Below, one piece after another: positions 32,091 through 33,124 of a stretch of 33,124 nt of DNA. Position numbers and translations under genes: made by a program. The stretch is from the NCBI GenBank assembly GCA_936928855.1, contig CAKZHZ010000097.1, forward strand, positions 1 through 33,124. Direction: 5' to 3'. This stretch comes from an uncultured Polycyclovorans sp. GTDB taxonomy: Bacteria > Pseudomonadota > Gammaproteobacteria > Nevskiales > Nevskiaceae. The notes under the pieces were generated by a model. The model saw only the letters and a list, made by a program, of their open reading frames with translations, was not told the DNA's origin and did not search any database. Every line of letters begins with the position of its first letter. The stretch's first letter is position 1.

Positions 32091-32480
32091 TTAGCGCTTT
32101 CCCTTGTCGCTTTCAGCTGCCTTGCTTCGCTCTAGCCGCTCTGTTCTCGCTGCGCCGGCATGAATTCCGAATCCAATTGCTGCCGCACCTCCTCCCAAGC
32201 CTAGGAGGATGTAGGCGAGCATCTTCAGCGCGTCCAAGAGTGTACTGTTCGTGCTCAACATGTGTTGCGCCAGAAGACAGCCCCTCTTGATCTCCGCCTC
32301 ACCCACACACTCAGAATTTCTTTCAATCCTGTTGCCTGTCGCCGCCTCATATTGGTATTTCAGCTCATAGGCTTCGCGCTCATACTCCATAAACGTCGGC
32401 GTTAGAGCCAGAAATCCAGAACCAATCGCAATAATGCACGCGGCCGCGAACGTGTACAGATAGTCATATGCTCGTTTCAC
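32091..32480 (-). CDS. Small two-helix membrane protein of unknown function
   Basis: The GTG start is chosen because AAGGAG lies 8 bases before it. The 129-residue product has one membrane segment near the N-terminus (YTFAAACIIAIGSGFLALT) and a second near residues 85-108 (LKMLAYILLGLGGGAAAIGF). Between them is a charged loop of about 55 residues with two cysteines. The tail is basic and hydrophilic. The G+C is low. It sits between two fragments of beta-barrel genes. I cannot assign a family; a holin-like or effector role would be speculation. Confidence 0.65.
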   Translation of the reverse strand: MKRAYDYLYTFAAACIIAIGSGFLALTPTFMEYEREAYELKYQYEAATGNRIERNSECVGEAEIKRGCLLAQHMLSTNSTLLDALKMLAYILLGLGGGAAAIGFGIHAGAARTERLERSKAAESDKGKR

Positions 32481-32526
32481 TGCAACTTCTCCTTGTCTAT
32501 TGGAGACTTCATCGTAATCGCCCCCC

Positions 32527-32562
32527 AAAAAGAAAACGGCAACGCCACCTGGACGCTGCCGC
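32527..32562 (-). terminator. Terminator after the second beta-barrel tail
   Basis: On the minus strand CGGCAGCG and CGTTGCCG form an 8-bp stem (one G-U pair), followed by TTTTCTTTTT and a G run. The 3' arm and U-tract (TGCCGTTTTCTTTT) match those of the terminator at 31863. It lies between a barrel tail and the ribosome site of the two-helix protein. Confidence 0.7.
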
Positions 32563-32640
32563 AAGGTGCTACCTTGGAGGAGATGCGAGGGTGGCCGTGC
32601 TCGGTGAGGTTGCTCGGTCAGGCGTTGGGTGGTGGCTTGG

Positions 32641-32754
32641 TCACCACTGGTAGCGCACACCCTGGACTGCATCGACGCTCGGGAGGTCTTTCGTAAAGAT
32701 CACACGAGCGTCGATGGTGTGAGCAGCTGGATGTCCTTCATATCGCCGCTCAAC
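32641..32754 (-). pseudogene. Second 3' tail, possibly of a beta-barrel gene, frameshifted
   Basis: A frame open after a TAG stop codon reads HTIDARVIFTKDLPSVDAVQ and ends GVRYQW at a TGA. This resembles the end of the tail at 31972 (GGVRINW) and has the terminal aromatic of an outer-membrane strand. A neighbouring frame just upstream reads EVCVRLSGDMKDIQLLTPST before its own stop codon, so a frameshift within one former gene is likely. No start codon with a ribosome site is visible. Family not recognised. Confidence 0.45.
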
Positions 32755-32814
32755 CTAACGCAGACTTCTGTTCGAACTGACCGACGAACATGGTGAAGCC
32801 GGGGCCGCAAGTAC

Positions 32815-33124
32815 CTAGTACGCCAGCTTGATCCCCACACTCATCGCATCGAACTGCAAGTCGTCCTCATCCAGATACTGCACATAGTCCAGGGTGAGGC
32901 TGATATTGCCGTCCATCACCCCGCTGAAAATGCCGAGGTCCAGTCCGGCGCCCCAGGCGAGGCCGGTGGCGGATTCGTGGTACCAGCTCGGTTCGGTCTG
33001 GTAGTCGACATTGGCGTAGGCGTAGCCCAGCAGGCCGTACACGGTGAGCCGTTCGGCGAAGGTGTGGCCGGGGCGCAGGAACAGGCCCCAGACCTGGTTC
33101 AGCTTGGCCCTTGCCTGCACCGCG
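32815..33124 (-). CDS. Outer-membrane beta-barrel protein, C-terminal part (runs off the right edge)
   Basis: The frame is open to the window edge, so only the last 102 or so residues are seen. Alternating strands such as RLTVYGLLGYAYANVDYQ, GLAWGAGLDLGIFSG and ISLTLDYVQYLDEDDLQFDA end in SVGIKLAY with the C-terminal aromatic needed for insertion by the Bam complex. The layout fits the 8-stranded porin-family/OmpA-like barrel proteins. Composition is again GC-rich and host-like. It is transcribed toward the fragments at 32641 and 31972. Confidence 0.75.
   Translation of the reverse strand, partial: AVQARAKLNQVWGLFLRPGHTFAERLTVYGLLGYAYANVDYQTEPSWYHESATGLAWGAGLDLGIFSGVMDGNISLTLDYVQYLDEDDLQFDAMSVGIKLAY

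Noticed and set aside
32751..32760. Possible integron attC core (GTTAGGT on the minus strand, matching GTTRRRY)
   Set aside because: No partner RYYYAAC core at a suitable distance and no foldable imperfect palindrome; no integrase in the window.
1..33124. CRISPR arrays, insertion sequences or prophage genes
   Set aside because: No regularly spaced repeats, transposase motifs, terminal inverted repeats or phage structural genes were seen on either strand.

Overview
The window looks like chromosome of a GC-rich, Gram-negative gammaproteobacterium. The evidence is a Tat operon next to hisE, a stand-alone imidazoleglycerol-phosphate dehydratase, a chorismatase of the XanB2 type, an orphan TRAP binding lipoprotein, outer-membrane beta-barrel proteins, and ATGA/GTGA gene overlaps throughout. 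A Nevskiales/Xanthomonadales-like lineage would fit, but the sequence alone cannot settle this.

Bases 1-26.5k are dense and mostly conserved housekeeping or metabolic genes. They run: a malate dehydrogenase whose 5' end is fused in frame to part of an unrelated choice-of-anchor I type protein; a chorismatase; glycerol kinase; an ECF sigma/anti-sigma pair; hemB-aroE; and a long leftward cluster dtd, hisB, hisH, hisA, hisF, hisE, tatA, tatB, tatC. Rightward genes follow: an orphan TRAP solute-binding lipoprotein; a GldA/GldG-like ABC exporter operon with a DUF4340 protein that runs into mutM; an old-yellow-enzyme oxidoreductase behind a perfect 20-bp palindrome; a dihydroflavonol-reductase-like SDR; and a GAF-GGDEF diguanylate cyclase. 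Next come a fatty-acid desaturase divergent from an AraC regulator, the regulator being translationally coupled to an LVIVD-repeat lipoprotein and a His/Met-rich DUF305 protein, and then a glutathione transferase.

From about 27.2 kb the character changes. Base composition drops, genes become sparse and fragments appear. This accessory segment holds an intact BrnT/BrnA toxin-antitoxin pair, a 59-codon remnant of a second (CopG-type) antitoxin, a protein with the look of a class III nucleotidyl cyclase domain, a degraded patch, a large protein with a PD-(D/E)XK nuclease signature near its C-terminus, an orphan MntA-type nucleotidyltransferase antitoxin without its HepT toxin, a small two-helix membrane protein, and two 3' tails of beta-barrel genes that each end in a similar terminator. 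A third beta-barrel gene leaves the window on the right.

The best candidate for something undescribed is the cyclase-like gene plus the PD-(D/E)XK protein (28.1-31.4 kb), which sit in a toxin-antitoxin-rich island and might belong to a defence or signalling system. This is inference from domain look and context. The oddest single observation is the malate dehydrogenase chimera at the left edge, which could be real or an assembly join.
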